DNA of 64,000 nt, taken from positions 1-64,000 of the forward strand of contig CAMDZW010000006.1 in assembly GCA_945911015.1 (NCBI GenBank), given 5' to 3'. The stretch comes from an uncultured Propionibacteriaceae bacterium (GTDB lineage: Bacteria; Actinomycetota; Actinomycetes; Propionibacteriales; Propionibacteriaceae). The position numbers were made by a program, and so were the translations under genes. The notes under the pieces were generated by a model that was not told where the DNA came from, did not search any database, and saw only the letters and a program-made list of their open reading frames with translations. Shown here in pieces: positions 1-8,244 of the stretch (position 1 is the first letter of the stretch; the number at the start of each line of letters is the position of its first letter).

Positions 1-92
1 CTGCTGGGGTGGGCTGGGCTGCTGGGGTGGGCTGGGCTGCTGGGGTGGGCTGGGCTGCTGGGGTGGGCTGGGCGGCTGGGGTGGGTTGGGCG
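1..92. repeat. 18-bp G-rich tandem repeat, about 5 copies, open at the left edge
   Basis: Five consecutive 18-bp units (3-20, 21-38, 39-56, 57-74, 75-92) of the form GCTGGGGTGGGCTGGGCT. The first three are identical and the last two carry one or two changes. The array starts at or before base 1, so its full length is unknown. It ends 2 bp before the stop codon of the minus-strand sulfatase, so it is the 3' flank of that gene. Each unit has three runs of 3-4 G on the plus strand, which could support G-quadruplexes. In one frame a unit would encode a six-residue peptide repeat, so the array could also be the end of a neighbouring repeat-rich gene. Confidence 0.9.
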
Positions 93-94
93 GC

Positions 95-1552
95 TCAGCG
101 GTCCCACTGGTCGTAGTTGCCCGGGTTGAACCGGGCGGGCCCCGGGACCATCGGAGCCACCTGACCGGAGCCGCTGACGGTGAGCCCGTCGGCTCGTCGT
201 TCGGGGTGGGCGTGCCGGGCCACCCAGTCCCGGAGTTGGGAGGCGAGTTCTGTCCGTACCACCTCGTGCTCGGGACGGTCGACCAGATTGTTCCGCTCGG
301 CCGGGTCGGAGAGCAGATGGTAGAGCTCGTGTCGTCCGTCGACGGCGCGGTGCACGTACTTCCACTCCTCGGTCCGGATCATCCGGGCATCGCCGTACTC
401 GTCATGGACCACGACGTCACCCCGACCGCCTGGTGCGCCGGTGAGGACGTCGGCGAAGGACTGGCCCGGTCCCTCGGCGAAGGGGGAGGCATCCGCGCCG
501 GTGAGTGCGCACAGGGTCGAGGCCAGGTCGTATCCGGAGACCAGCTCCTGGCGGGTCTGACCGGCCGCAATCGGTGGGCCCGCCGCGATGAAGGGGACGA
601 GCACCGACGAGTCGTACATGTTGAGTGGCCAGGTGCCGTTGCCCTTGCCCCAGACGCCGTGGTGTCCGGTGCTGAAGCCGTTGTCACTGGTGAACACCAC
701 GAGTGTGTCCTCGGTCAGGGAGTGCGATTCCACCGCAGCGAGGATCCGTCCGATCGCCGCATCCATGGCGGCGATCGAGCCGAGATAGCCAGCCAAGGCC
801 TCGTCCGGATCGCTCTCCCCCGCGAGCGGCTGCCCGGCTCGGGTGGCCAGCCACGGATGCGGTGGTTCCCGGTCCACCGGCACACCATCGGGGCCGATCA
901 CCTGCCGCCCACGGTGGGGCGCGACATACTCCTCGGGATGCTGGCCGATCCACGGCGAATGCGGGGCGGTGAACGTCACCACCGAGCAGAACGGTCCCCC
1001 GCGGTCGGCGGCATCGGTGATGAAGTCGATCGCGTCATCGGCGATGGTGTCGGTGACATAGCCCTCGACACGGCTCGACTGCACACCGTCGCCGGTCCTG
1101 CGATGGAACTGCGCGCCGCCGTAGGGCGTGCCGCCGGCATCGAGGGCGAACCAGTGGTCGAACTCGGGCCGGGGATGGTCGCTGCGACCGAGATGCCATT
1201 TGCCGCTGAGACCGACCCGGTGACCCCGTTCGGCCAACGCACTGGTGAGCCGTGGTTGGTCGCCGAGGTAGTCGGCCGCCTCCGGCCCGGAATGGGCTCC
1301 GGCGAGCCAGTCGTGCACGCCATGCCACGACGGTGGCCTCCCGGTCAGCAGTGAGGCCCGGGCCGGAGAACAGACCGGCGAGGCACAGAAGAACCGCTCC
1401 AGCACGGTGCCCCGCTCGGCCAGGGCGTCCAGATGCGGGGTGTCCACCGCACCGTCGGAGGCACGCCCCCACGCCCAGGCACCCTGATCATCACTGATGA
1501 TCAGCAGCAGGTTGGGTGGGTCAGCTGGTGATGTCCCGCGCTCGACCATCAT
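95..1552 (-). CDS. Sulfatase (type I, formylglycine-dependent)
   Basis: About 485 residues, the usual size for an arylsulfatase-family hydrolase removing sulfate esters from sugars or aryl compounds. The metal-binding DD pair lies at residues 21-22. The signature Cys-Ser-Pro-Ala-Arg begins at Cys61, the residue converted to formylglycine, and is followed by a typical SLLTGR segment. A second metal motif (SDNG) lies near residue 290. No signal peptide is visible, so it is probably cytoplasmic or exported in another way. I place the start at the ATG at 1552 because GAGGAG lies just upstream; the longer reading from 1705 adds an Arg-rich stretch unlike sulfatases. The start lies inside the end of the lyase gene (about 30 nt overlap), so the two are probably co-transcribed and act on the same sulfated glycan. 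The substrate cannot be told from sequence. Confidence 0.9.
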   Translation of the reverse strand: MMVERGTSPADPPNLLLIISDDQGAWAWGRASDGAVDTPHLDALAERGTVLERFFCASPVCSPARASLLTGRPPSWHGVHDWLAGAHSGPEAADYLGDQPRLTSALAERGHRVGLSGKWHLGRSDHPRPEFDHWFALDAGGTPYGGAQFHRRTGDGVQSSRVEGYVTDTIADDAIDFITDAADRGGPFCSVVTFTAPHSPWIGQHPEEYVAPHRGRQVIGPDGVPVDREPPHPWLATRAGQPLAGESDPDEALAGYLGSIAAMDAAIGRILAAVESHSLTEDTLVVFTSDNGFSTGHHGVWGKGNGTWPLNMYDSSVLVPFIAAGPPIAAGQTRQELVSGYDLASTLCALTGADASPFAEGPGQSFADVLTGAPGGRGDVVVHDEYGDARMIRTEEWKYVHRAVDGRHELYHLLSDPAERNNLVDRPEHEVVRTELASQLRDWVARHAHPERRADGLTVSGSGQVAPMVPGPARFNPGNYDQWDR

Positions 1553-4500
1553 TGTCTCCTCGCTCTGGAATCGGACCGGTGACCGCGTCACGGTGTTGGA
1601 CCACCAGACCGGCCGGTGTCGACCACAGCGCGACCGCCGGTGCCGACAACGACACCGTACGACTGATGGTCCCGTCGGTGGCGAACCAGCACAGTGAGCG
1701 ACCACTCGCGGCGGCCACCCCGCCCGAGGTGAGGACCAGTGCGTCGACCGCCACGGACTGCCACCACAACAAGGTCCCCTCGGCGTCCACCCGATACATC
1801 CGGCCGGCCCGGCAGGCGATCACCAGATCGTCACCGTCGGGAACGATGGCAGTGACGACATCTCCGGTCGGCAGATCCCAGGCCACGGTGCCGTCCGGCC
1901 GCCAGGCGGTGACATGGCCGTCCCAGCCACCGAAGACGGCCAGCCCGGCATGGACCACGGCGACCTCGGCACCGGACCCCTCGCGCCCCCGGACCTGGAA
2001 ACGAGGGGTGCCGGTCTGGTCCAGGACATGCCAGGTCCAGTAGCCGGTGCTCGCCACGACTGCTGTGGTGCCGTCGAGCATGCCCGAGGCCACGTCGCGA
2101 GCGCCGTGGACCACCTCGTACCGCCACAGCTCCTCACCGTTCAGCGACCAGGCATGGACGTGGCAGCTCTCCGTGCCGGTCAGGATCGCCGGGCCGGTGT
2201 CGAAGACCGCTGTCGCGATCGCGGTCACGCTTGCCTCATGCCCCATGTGGGCCGGGAACTCGCCGGCCCACCGGTGGCTGCCGTCCGGCTCGTGGACCGA
2301 CACCAGACCGTCATGTTGCCCCACGACCAGGGCACCGTCGGGTGCGGCACCCAGGGCGGAGACCTTCGCCCTCGCGGAGAAGCTGGCGACCGAGGCGCCG
2401 TCCCGCCACAGCCGCACCTGGGTGTCGTGGGCGGTCGCGACGAGGTCGCCGAGGACGGCAACCGGCCCGTCGGCGGGGATCTGCCAACCGCGGACCGGTG
2501 CCCATGACAGGTCGCCCGGCCGGAGCGGGTCGAGCTGGAGTTCGTTCTCGGCAATCCGGGCGATGACCTGCGAGCCTCCCGTCGTCGAGAGCCAGGCGTC
2601 CTGGGCACCGGGCCCCTCGGCCAGGAGATGGACGTGGATGATCGACTCACCCACCGCCAGACGACGCCGTACGGTGTCCTGCAGCACGGTCTGGTGCCCC
2701 TGGCCCCACGGGTAACCGTCCCAGGCGTGGCGGAAGGCGATGTGGTCCTCGACCACCTCGCGTCGGCGCCGCTCACCATCGCCGAGGGTGACGGTGTGGA
2801 TCGGCAGCGATTCCTCCCCCATGGTGATGGTCCATCGCTGGTCAGCGAGTTCGGTGGCGCCGACCGTCCGCCAGAGGGCGGTGACCTCGAAGTCACCGGC
2901 CTCCCGGGCAGTGACCCGGTCGACCACGACCACACCGGCGGATCCGAGATCGACCACGGTGCGGTCCCAATCGGCCCCGGACCAGTCGAGGTAACGGCAG
3001 CTGACCAATTCGGGAGCACCGCACCCTTGGTCCGCCAGCGAGGTCACCTCACCAAGGGTGGCGTACGGTGGCCGGTCACCGGTCAGGCCGTCACGAGCAA
3101 CGACGACGGTGTTGTGGAAGTTGGCCGAGATCTTGTCGTACTCGGCGTCCTCCAACCAGATCCGGTTGCGGGAGACGAAGCGGACCACCGCCCCTGCGTC
3201 GCGGTGGCCGTGGGCACCGTTGTCGATCCCGTCGAGCAGCAGATAGCGGTCGTCGACCCCGAACCCACGGCGCAGACTGATCTTGTCGAAACCGTTGTCC
3301 GGCGCCGGGTCGGTGTCATAGGTCTGGAGGTAGCCCTCGTCGAGCGGGAGCACCCGCACACCCAGATGATCGTTCAGCAGGGACAGGTCGGTCTCCGGCG
3401 TGACGTCGTAGTCGAAGAGCAGTGGCGCCAGCCCGGTGATCTTGTCCACGGCCTGCCCGCGGGCGCGTTCCTTGTGATGGGTGGCGGCATTCCAGCGGGG
3501 TTCGTCGAGAATCCAACTCGCCGGACGCCAGTACTCCAGCTCGCCGAACTGGCCACGGTGACCGGACGAGTCGCCGAACGGTGCCTGGCTGCCCAGACTG
3601 TCCATCACCACGATCGCTCGGTCGAGCACCCGGGACAGGGATCCGTCGAGGTAGGACGGCACCGGTCGCAGCAGCGCATACCGCAGGATGTGGCTGAACG
3701 CATGCCAGCCGTAGGAGTCGCAGTCCTCGCAGGACTTGCCCAGGTCCAGCGTTGGCTCAAAGCATTCGTCGACCATCTCCCACCACTGCTCGGTCTGCGC
3801 CAGATCATGGACCGGACCGAGCAGGAGCGCGCCGAAGACCAGGCCCAGGGAGGCGAAGGTGTAGTGGTTGTGCCGGGCCGGGTGGGGCGACTCGCGGTGG
3901 CCGTGCCACTGGTCGACGCTGTTGCCGAGATAGGCCAGGAGATGCCCTGCGATCCGGCCCCGGTCCTCCTCGGTGAACCAGGCACTGTCGGCGATCCCAT
4001 GCCAGCTGCTGATCACTCGACAGGCCTGGAAGTCGGCATCGAAGCCCCAGCGGCCCCATTGGTCGGGGGTCCAGTCGGCGGTGTCGACGACCATGTCCTG
4101 GATGATGTCGAGGTAGAGCTGGGCGAATCGTCGGTCGCCGGTGGCGACCAGCATGTCCCCGGCGTGGCTCAGGTACGGGGTCGCCCCCCGGTGGGTCTGG
4201 GTGCGGTAGGCCTGCCGGGCGCGCTCGCGGAAGTCGTTGTGGACAGGATCGTCCGGATTGAGCCAGGGCCTGGCGGCCCTGACCGCCTCAGGAATCCGGA
4301 CCTCGTGGAGCTGGTCCAGTACGAGACCGTCGAGTCGGTCCACCAGGACGTCGACGGCGGCGTTGAGGTCATCGAGGGCGCTGACCCCGACGATGACGGT
4401 GGCCCGGCCGTCACCGACCAGGTCCTGGTGGAGCCGGAGGTAGTGGCCGCCGGCCCCGGGGAAGTCGGCATCGACCGGGCAGAGCCAGGCGTGGTAGAGC

Positions 4501-4799
4501 TGAGCGATCCGTGGGTTCGTCGACAGGCCGCCGAGCAGGATGTCGACCCGGTCAGGATCATCGGGCAGCAGGGGCGATCCGGGCACCCGCTCCGGCGCGG
4601 TGGCCGCGCTGACCCGTACCTCAGCACCGTGCGCGACCAGGTGGTCCCGCAGACGGGTGGCAGCCGCCAGGCCGGCCGGGTCCTCGGGATGGTGGATGGT
4701 GACCTTGGCCAATTCGGCCCGGGACCGGACCTGGCGGGCCCGGGGGCCGGCCGCTTCACCGGGAAGAGTGGACCATGGGCGAGCTGTCAGCCTCTGCAT
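1521..4799 (-). CDS. Heparinase II/III-like polysaccharide lyase fused to a C-terminal beta-propeller
   Basis: About 1092 residues. The N-terminal 200 residues form an alpha/beta region resembling accessory domains of glycan-acting enzymes. Residues about 200-450 are helical, consistent with the alpha/alpha toroid of heparinase II/III-like lyases, and include an Asn-His-Tyr segment of the type used in catalysis. Residues about 530-780 carry the beta-sandwich with the His-x-His-x-Asp type motif (GAHGHRDAGAVV). From about 790 to the end are repeated blades containing short WRDG, HEPDG and WRPDG-like turns, typical of a PQQ/WD-like propeller. No signal peptide is evident. The ATG at 4799 is used; an in-frame TTG at 4811 is the alternative and neither has a clear Shine-Dalgarno. 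It overlaps the downstream sulfatase, suggesting joint breakdown of a sulfated uronic-acid glycan. Lyase family membership is inferred. Confidence 0.75.
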   Translation of the reverse strand: MQRLTARPWSTLPGEAAGPRARQVRSRAELAKVTIHHPEDPAGLAAATRLRDHLVAHGAEVRVSAATAPERVPGSPLLPDDPDRVDILLGGLSTNPRIAQLYHAWLCPVDADFPGAGGHYLRLHQDLVGDGRATVIVGVSALDDLNAAVDVLVDRLDGLVLDQLHEVRIPEAVRAARPWLNPDDPVHNDFRERARQAYRTQTHRGATPYLSHAGDMLVATGDRRFAQLYLDIIQDMVVDTADWTPDQWGRWGFDADFQACRVISSWHGIADSAWFTEEDRGRIAGHLLAYLGNSVDQWHGHRESPHPARHNHYTFASLGLVFGALLLGPVHDLAQTEQWWEMVDECFEPTLDLGKSCEDCDSYGWHAFSHILRYALLRPVPSYLDGSLSRVLDRAIVVMDSLGSQAPFGDSSGHRGQFGELEYWRPASWILDEPRWNAATHHKERARGQAVDKITGLAPLLFDYDVTPETDLSLLNDHLGVRVLPLDEGYLQTYDTDPAPDNGFDKISLRRGFGVDDRYLLLDGIDNGAHGHRDAGAVVRFVSRNRIWLEDAEYDKISANFHNTVVVARDGLTGDRPPYATLGEVTSLADQGCGAPELVSCRYLDWSGADWDRTVVDLGSAGVVVVDRVTAREAGDFEVTALWRTVGATELADQRWTITMGEESLPIHTVTLGDGERRRREVVEDHIAFRHAWDGYPWGQGHQTVLQDTVRRRLAVGESIIHVHLLAEGPGAQDAWLSTTGGSQVIARIAENELQLDPLRPGDLSWAPVRGWQIPADGPVAVLGDLVATAHDTQVRLWRDGASVASFSARAKVSALGAAPDGALVVGQHDGLVSVHEPDGSHRWAGEFPAHMGHEASVTAIATAVFDTGPAILTGTESCHVHAWSLNGEELWRYEVVHGARDVASGMLDGTTAVVASTGYWTWHVLDQTGTPRFQVRGREGSGAEVAVVHAGLAVFGGWDGHVTAWRPDGTVAWDLPTGDVVTAIVPDGDDLVIACRAGRMYRVDAEGTLLWWQSVAVDALVLTSGGVAAASGRSLCWFATDGTISRTVSLSAPAVALWSTPAGLVVQHRDAVTGPIPERGDNDGRARDITS

Positions 4800-4890
4800 C
4801 GCACCAGCCAATCAGACCGCTGCTGCCGGTGGTCGGGCGCGTCCCAACCGGCGGAAGGCGACTCTCGCTGACCGGACACCGGAGACGACA

Positions 4891-4923
4891 ACGGCCGAGC
4901 GCCCGTGAAGGGCACCCGGCCGT
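4891..4923 (-). terminator. Candidate terminator after rplA
   Basis: Inverted repeat with arms ACGGCCG...GCCC and GGGC...CGGCCGT around the loop GTGAA, 26 nt downstream of the rplA stop on the minus strand. The tail is only weakly T-rich. It would separate the ribosomal-protein operon from the lyase-sulfatase pair. Confidence 0.5.
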
Positions 4924-4948
4924 CGATCGGCTCAGTTCAGCTCAGCAG

Positions 4949-5650
4949 TCACTCAGCCGGCTTGGTCGCAGCTGAATCGACCGGGACACCAGGGCCCATG
5001 GTCGAGGAGGCGACGATACGGCGGATGTAGCGGCCCTTCGAGCCGGCCGGCTTGAGCCGCAGGATCTCGTCGAGCACCGAGTAGTAGTTCTCCTCCAGCT
5101 GCTCGACCGTGAAGGAGGCCTTGCCGATGATGAAGTGGAGGTTCGAGTGACGGTCGACCCGGAACTCGATCTTGCCACCCTTGATGTCGGAGACAGCCTT
5201 GGCCACGTCCATGGTGACCGTGCCGGTCCGCGGGTTCGGCATCAGGCCACGCGGGCCGAGGACACGACCGAGTCGGCCGACCTTGCCCATCTGGTCCGGG
5301 GTCGCCACCACGGCATCGAAGTCGAGGTAGCCGTCGGAGATCTTCGCGACCAGGTCATCCGACCCGACCTCATCGGCACCGGCGGCGAGCGCCTGCTCAG
5401 CCTTCTCACCCGTGGCGAACACGACCACCCGGGCAGTCTTACCGGTGCCATGGGGCAGGTTCACGGTGCCCCGGACCATCTGATCGGCCTGCCGGGGATC
5501 GACCCCGAGCCGCATGGAGACATCAACGGTCTCGTCGAACTTTGCCGACGCACCTTCCTTGAGGATGGTGAGTGCGGTCTTGGGCTCGTAGTGCGCGTCG
5601 AAGTCGATCTTCTCCGCTGCATTCCGATAAGCCTTGCTCTTGCGCGCCAT
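4949..5650 (-). CDS. rplA: 50S ribosomal protein L1
   Basis: 233 residues, full length for bacterial L1. It binds 23S rRNA to form the mobile L1 stalk involved in release of deacylated tRNA, and in many bacteria it represses its own operon by binding the rplK-rplA leader. Family segments such as [11 protein letters not shown] at the start and the [14 protein letters not shown] loop near residue 125 are present. The ATG at 5650 has a good AAGGAAG ribosome-binding site. It lies downstream of rplK in the standard order secE-nusG-rplK-rplA and is followed by a hairpin at 4891-4923. Confidence 0.98.
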   Translation of the reverse strand: MARKSKAYRNAAEKIDFDAHYEPKTALTILKEGASAKFDETVDVSMRLGVDPRQADQMVRGTVNLPHGTGKTARVVVFATGEKAEQALAAGADEVGSDDLVAKISDGYLDFDAVVATPDQMGKVGRLGRVLGPRGLMPNPRTGTVTMDVAKAVSDIKGGKIEFRVDRHSNLHFIIGKASFTVEQLEENYYSVLDEILRLKPAGSKGRYIRRIVASSTMGPGVPVDSAATKPAE

Positions 5651-5746
5651 GACTGGCTTCCTTTCGATCGGGTCCGCCGCGTGGGCGGATCACCAGTGTG
5701 TGGTACGGGCCGCGCGACCCTGCCACGTGTTGCTGGATGGAGTGGT

Positions 5747-6178
5747 TCAGCCTTCGACCGTGACGCCCATGGAACGGGCGGTGCCGGCGACGATCTTGGC
5801 CGCAGCCTCGACGTCGTTGGCGTTCAGGTCAGGCATCTTGGTGGTCGCGATCTCACGGACCTGGGCGGCGGTGATCTTGCCGACCTTGTCCGTGTGAGGC
5901 GCCCCAGAGCCCTTCTTGACACCGGCAGCCTTCTTGATCAGCTCGGCAGCTGGCGGGGTCTTGGTGATGAAGGTGAAGCTGCGGTCCTCGTAGATGGTGA
6001 TCTCGACGGGGATGACGTTGCCACGCTGCGACTCGGTCGCGGCGTTGTACGCCTTGCAGAACTCCATGATGTTGACACCGTGCGGACCGAGTGCGGTACC
6101 GACGGGCGGGGCGGGCGTCGCGGAGCCCGCCTGCAGGGCGACCTTGACGAGGGCCGCCACCTTCTTCTTGGGAGGCAT
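5747..6178 (-). CDS. rplK: 50S ribosomal protein L11
   Basis: 143 residues, full length. L11 binds the GTPase-associated region of 23S rRNA and is needed for factor-dependent GTP hydrolysis and, in stringent-response bacteria, for RelA activation. The Pro-rich N-terminal segment ([25 protein letters not shown] around residues 20-45, split here by description) and the C-terminal RNA-binding part ending in [11 protein letters not shown] are typical. AAGGA precedes the ATG. The leader between nusG and rplK holds two strong hairpins (6206-6251) that may regulate it. Confidence 0.98.
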   Translation of the reverse strand: MPPKKKVAALVKVALQAGSATPAPPVGTALGPHGVNIMEFCKAYNAATESQRGNVIPVEITIYEDRSFTFITKTPPAAELIKKAAGVKKGSGAPHTDKVGKITAAQVREIATTKMPDLNANDVEAAAKIVAGTARSMGVTVEG

Positions 6179-6205
6179 GGATGTGTGTCCTTGCTCAGTT
6201 GATCT

Positions 6206-6251
6206 GGGTCAGGACTTTCCTGACCCCACGTACGGCGTCGTGTCGCCGTAC
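6206..6251 (-). promoter_or_regulatory. Two adjacent hairpins in the rplK leader
   Basis: Between the nusG stop and the rplK start are two perfect inverted repeats. In minus-strand transcription order they are GTACGGCG/CGCCGTAC (6230-6251, 8-bp stem) and GGGTCAGGA/TCCTGACCC (6206-6226, 9-bp stem, 3-nt loop). Neither has a T-tract, so simple termination is unlikely. In other bacteria L1 binds a structured leader of the L11-L1 mRNA to repress translation, and this position fits that role. The assignment to L1 is inference. Confidence 0.6.
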
Positions 6252-6268
6252 AGGTTTGTGATGCGGAC

Positions 6269-7207
6269 TCAGACCTTCTGGATCTGGCCGAAGGTGAGCT
6301 CGACTGGGGTCTCGCGGCCGAGGATTTCCACCAGGGCCTTGAGTCGCTGGGTCGACACGTTGATCTCGGTGATCGTGGCGTGGACTCCGGCGAACGGACC
6401 CTCGACGACCATGACCGAGTCGCCTGCATTGTAGTCCGAGACCTCGATGGGCTTGGCCTTCTTGCTGGGCTTCGAGGTCGGGGCCGCCTCGGCGACTGCC
6501 TGGGCGACGACCGAGGGCGAGAGCATGTTGACGACCTCGTCGATGGTCAACGGGATCGGCTGGTTGGCCTGGCCGACGAAACCGGTGACCGACGGGGTGT
6601 GACGGACCGCAGTCCACGACTCGTCGGTGAGGTCCATCCGGACCAGCACGTAGCCGGGCAGCACGGTGCGCTTGACGTTCTTCTTGACACCGTTGCGGAG
6701 TTCGGTGATCTCCTCGATCGGGACCCGCACCTCGAAGATGTAGTCCTCCATGTTCAAGGAGGTGACCCGGTTCTCGAGGTTCTGCTTCACCCTGTTCTCC
6801 ATGCCGGAGTAGGTGTGGATGACGTACCAGTCACCGAACTTCGACTGCAGTTCCTCGCGGAGCTGGGCCACGGCCTGCTCAGCGATGTCATCGACGGAGG
6901 TCTCCTCGGAATCCTCCTCGGGCTTCTCGTCCTCGGTGTCGAAGTCGAGGTTCAGCTCGGTCTCGTCCTCCTCGGGCGCGGCCGTGCCGAGATCGCCGAA
7001 GTCAAGGTTCAGCTCGGTGGCGTCCTCGTCGGTCGAGGCGGTGTCGGGTCCGAGGTCGATCTCGATGTCGAGCTCGTCATCGGTGGAGCCGTCCACGCCA
7101 GGATTGACCTCGACATCGGTCGTCTCGTCGGTCTGGGGGTCGTACTCGTTGCTCACAGCATCTCCGGGGTCGGTGGCGTCATGGTCGCTCGCTTGGTGGT
7201 CACTCAT
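6269..7207 (-). CDS. nusG: Transcription termination/antitermination factor NusG, with long acidic N-terminal extension
   Basis: 312 residues, against about 180 for E. coli NusG. The NGN domain starts near residue 126 ([20 protein letters not shown]) and the KOW domain occupies the last 60 residues ([13 protein letters not shown] and following). NusG binds RNA polymerase and links it to Rho or the ribosome. The first 125 residues are almost wholly acidic and contain the repeated element TELNLDF. Longer NusG N-termini are known in actinobacteria. The ATG overlaps the secE stop (TGATG), so translation is probably coupled. Confidence 0.97.
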   Translation of the reverse strand: MSDHQASDHDATDPGDAVSNEYDPQTDETTDVEVNPGVDGSTDDELDIEIDLGPDTASTDEDATELNLDFGDLGTAAPEEDETELNLDFDTEDEKPEEDSEETSVDDIAEQAVAQLREELQSKFGDWYVIHTYSGMENRVKQNLENRVTSLNMEDYIFEVRVPIEEITELRNGVKKNVKRTVLPGYVLVRMDLTDESWTAVRHTPSVTGFVGQANQPIPLTIDEVVNMLSPSVVAQAVAEAAPTSKPSKKAKPIEVSDYNAGDSVMVVEGPFAGVHATITEINVSTQRLKALVEILGRETPVELTFGQIQKV

Positions 7208-8049
7208 CAGCCGAACACCAACAGGATGAGTTTGCCCAGTCCGAGGTCGATACCGCTGGTGAAGCCGATCACGAACAGCACAAAGACCAGCACGACCACG
7301 AAGTAGGTGCCGAGCTGCGAACCGGTCGGGTAGACCACCTTGCGGAGTTCACCGATCGATTCCTTGATGAACTGGATCGCGCCGGTGCTCTCTGGCTCCT
7401 TGGCGGCCGAGCTGGGCCGCTTCGGAGTGGCCCTGCCCTTCTTCTCGCGGCCGGCACCGGCGGTGGTCCGCTTGCGACCCTTGGCCGAGTCCTGCGCGGC
7501 GGCCCGGGCGGTCGACTTCTTGGCCGTCGACTTCTTGGCGGATGCCTTCGCGGCGGGGCGGTCGTCCTCGTCGAGGTCATCCTCGTCAAGGTCGTCATCG
7601 TCGTCGAGGTCGTCATCCTCGTCAAGGTCGTCGGCCTCGGTGGACTCATCGTCCTCGTCGGTGTCCTGGTCGTCGGTCTTGGCCGCGCCGGGCAGCTCCG
7701 GGAGCTCGAGGTCGTCGAAGTCGTCGTCCAGCTCGTCGTCGTCGAGCTCGATCTCCTCGGCGGGGATCTCGTCCTTGGCATCCTCGGGCTCAGCGATGGC
7801 GTCGTCGAGTTCGCGACGCTGCCGGCGCCGGGTCGGGACCGGGAGGTCGCCTCGGTTCAGACCATTGATCGCGGCCTCGAGGTCGCCAACGGTCTTGGCG
7901 CCATCGACATCGGCCAGTCGGTGACGGTACCCGTCGTCGCCGAGGGTGCCTTCCTCGTGGAGCCGAGCGAGGAGATTCCGGTAGGACTCACGGGTCGAGG
8001 CGTCACCGGAGGCCGACGAAGGCGTCGTCTCCTGGTCGTTCTCAGCCAC
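7207..8049 (-). CDS. secE: Preprotein translocase subunit SecE, with long charged N-terminal extension
   Basis: About 280 residues; the conserved SecE part is only the last 65 or so. That part has the amphipathic helix ([16 protein letters not shown]) and one membrane span ([15 protein letters not shown]) of the SecYEG channel. Upstream are an Asp/Glu block of roughly 100 residues with repeated DLDED units and then a Lys/Ala/Arg block with KKSTAKKST. The GTG at 8049 is chosen because it has AAGGA 8 nt upstream; starts at 8097 or 8127 would put the ribosome site or the coding sequence inside tRNA-Trp. It is coupled to nusG. Most bacterial SecE proteins are 60-130 residues, so this one is unusually long. 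Confidence 0.93.
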   Translation of the reverse strand: MAENDQETTPSSASGDASTRESYRNLLARLHEEGTLGDDGYRHRLADVDGAKTVGDLEAAINGLNRGDLPVPTRRRQRRELDDAIAEPEDAKDEIPAEEIELDDDELDDDFDDLELPELPGAAKTDDQDTDEDDESTEADDLDEDDDLDDDDDLDEDDLDEDDRPAAKASAKKSTAKKSTARAAAQDSAKGRKRTTAGAGREKKGRATPKRPSSAAKEPESTGAIQFIKESIGELRKVVYPTGSQLGTYFVVVLVFVLFVIGFTSGIDLGLGKLILLVFG

Positions 8050-8100
8050 ACGTGGTCCTTCTTCGATGTCGGTGTCGATACCGGCTGGCACCGACATACG

Positions 8101-8173
8101 CAGGGCAAGAGGGACTTGAACCCACAACCTTCGGTTTTGGAGACCGATGCTCTGCCAGTTGAGCTATTGCCCT
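8101..8173 (-). tRNA. trpT: tRNA-Trp (anticodon CCA)
   Basis: 73 nt. Acceptor arms AGGGCAA/TTGCCCT with discriminator G, D-arm AGCTCAACTGGCAGAGC, anticodon loop CTCCAAA giving CCA, and T-arm GTGGG-TTCAAGT-CCCTC. CCA is not encoded. It directly precedes secE, the classical actinobacterial position. Confidence 0.97.
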
Positions 8174-8238
8174 TCGATGGTCCGTCTCGATGCAGCACCT
8201 GAGGGCGCTGTTGGTCGACACGGGTCACCAAGCCCCAG

Positions 8239-8244
8239 ATCTTA
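8239..8244 (-). promoter_or_regulatory. Candidate -10 element for tRNA-Trp/secE
   Basis: TAAGAT on the minus strand fits the actinobacterial TANNNT -10. It overlaps the TAA stop of the ABC-F gene and lies 65 nt upstream of tRNA-Trp. A weak -35-like TTCGAC lies 19 nt further upstream. Confidence 0.35.

Noticed and set aside
2628..4871. Long open frame on the plus strand opposite the lyase (also at 86-1354)
   Set aside because: Antisense shadow caused by high GC at third codon positions. No recognisable domains, and the opposite strand has clear families.
7561..7760. GTC/CTC-rich repeat in secE as a CRISPR-like or mobile repeat
   Set aside because: It is a coding low-complexity run for Asp/Glu with no spacer pattern.
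8050..8127. Longer secE start at 8127 or 8097
   Set aside because: The first overlaps tRNA-Trp and would translate its 3' part. The second would need a ribosome site inside the tRNA. The GTG at 8049 has its own AAGGA.
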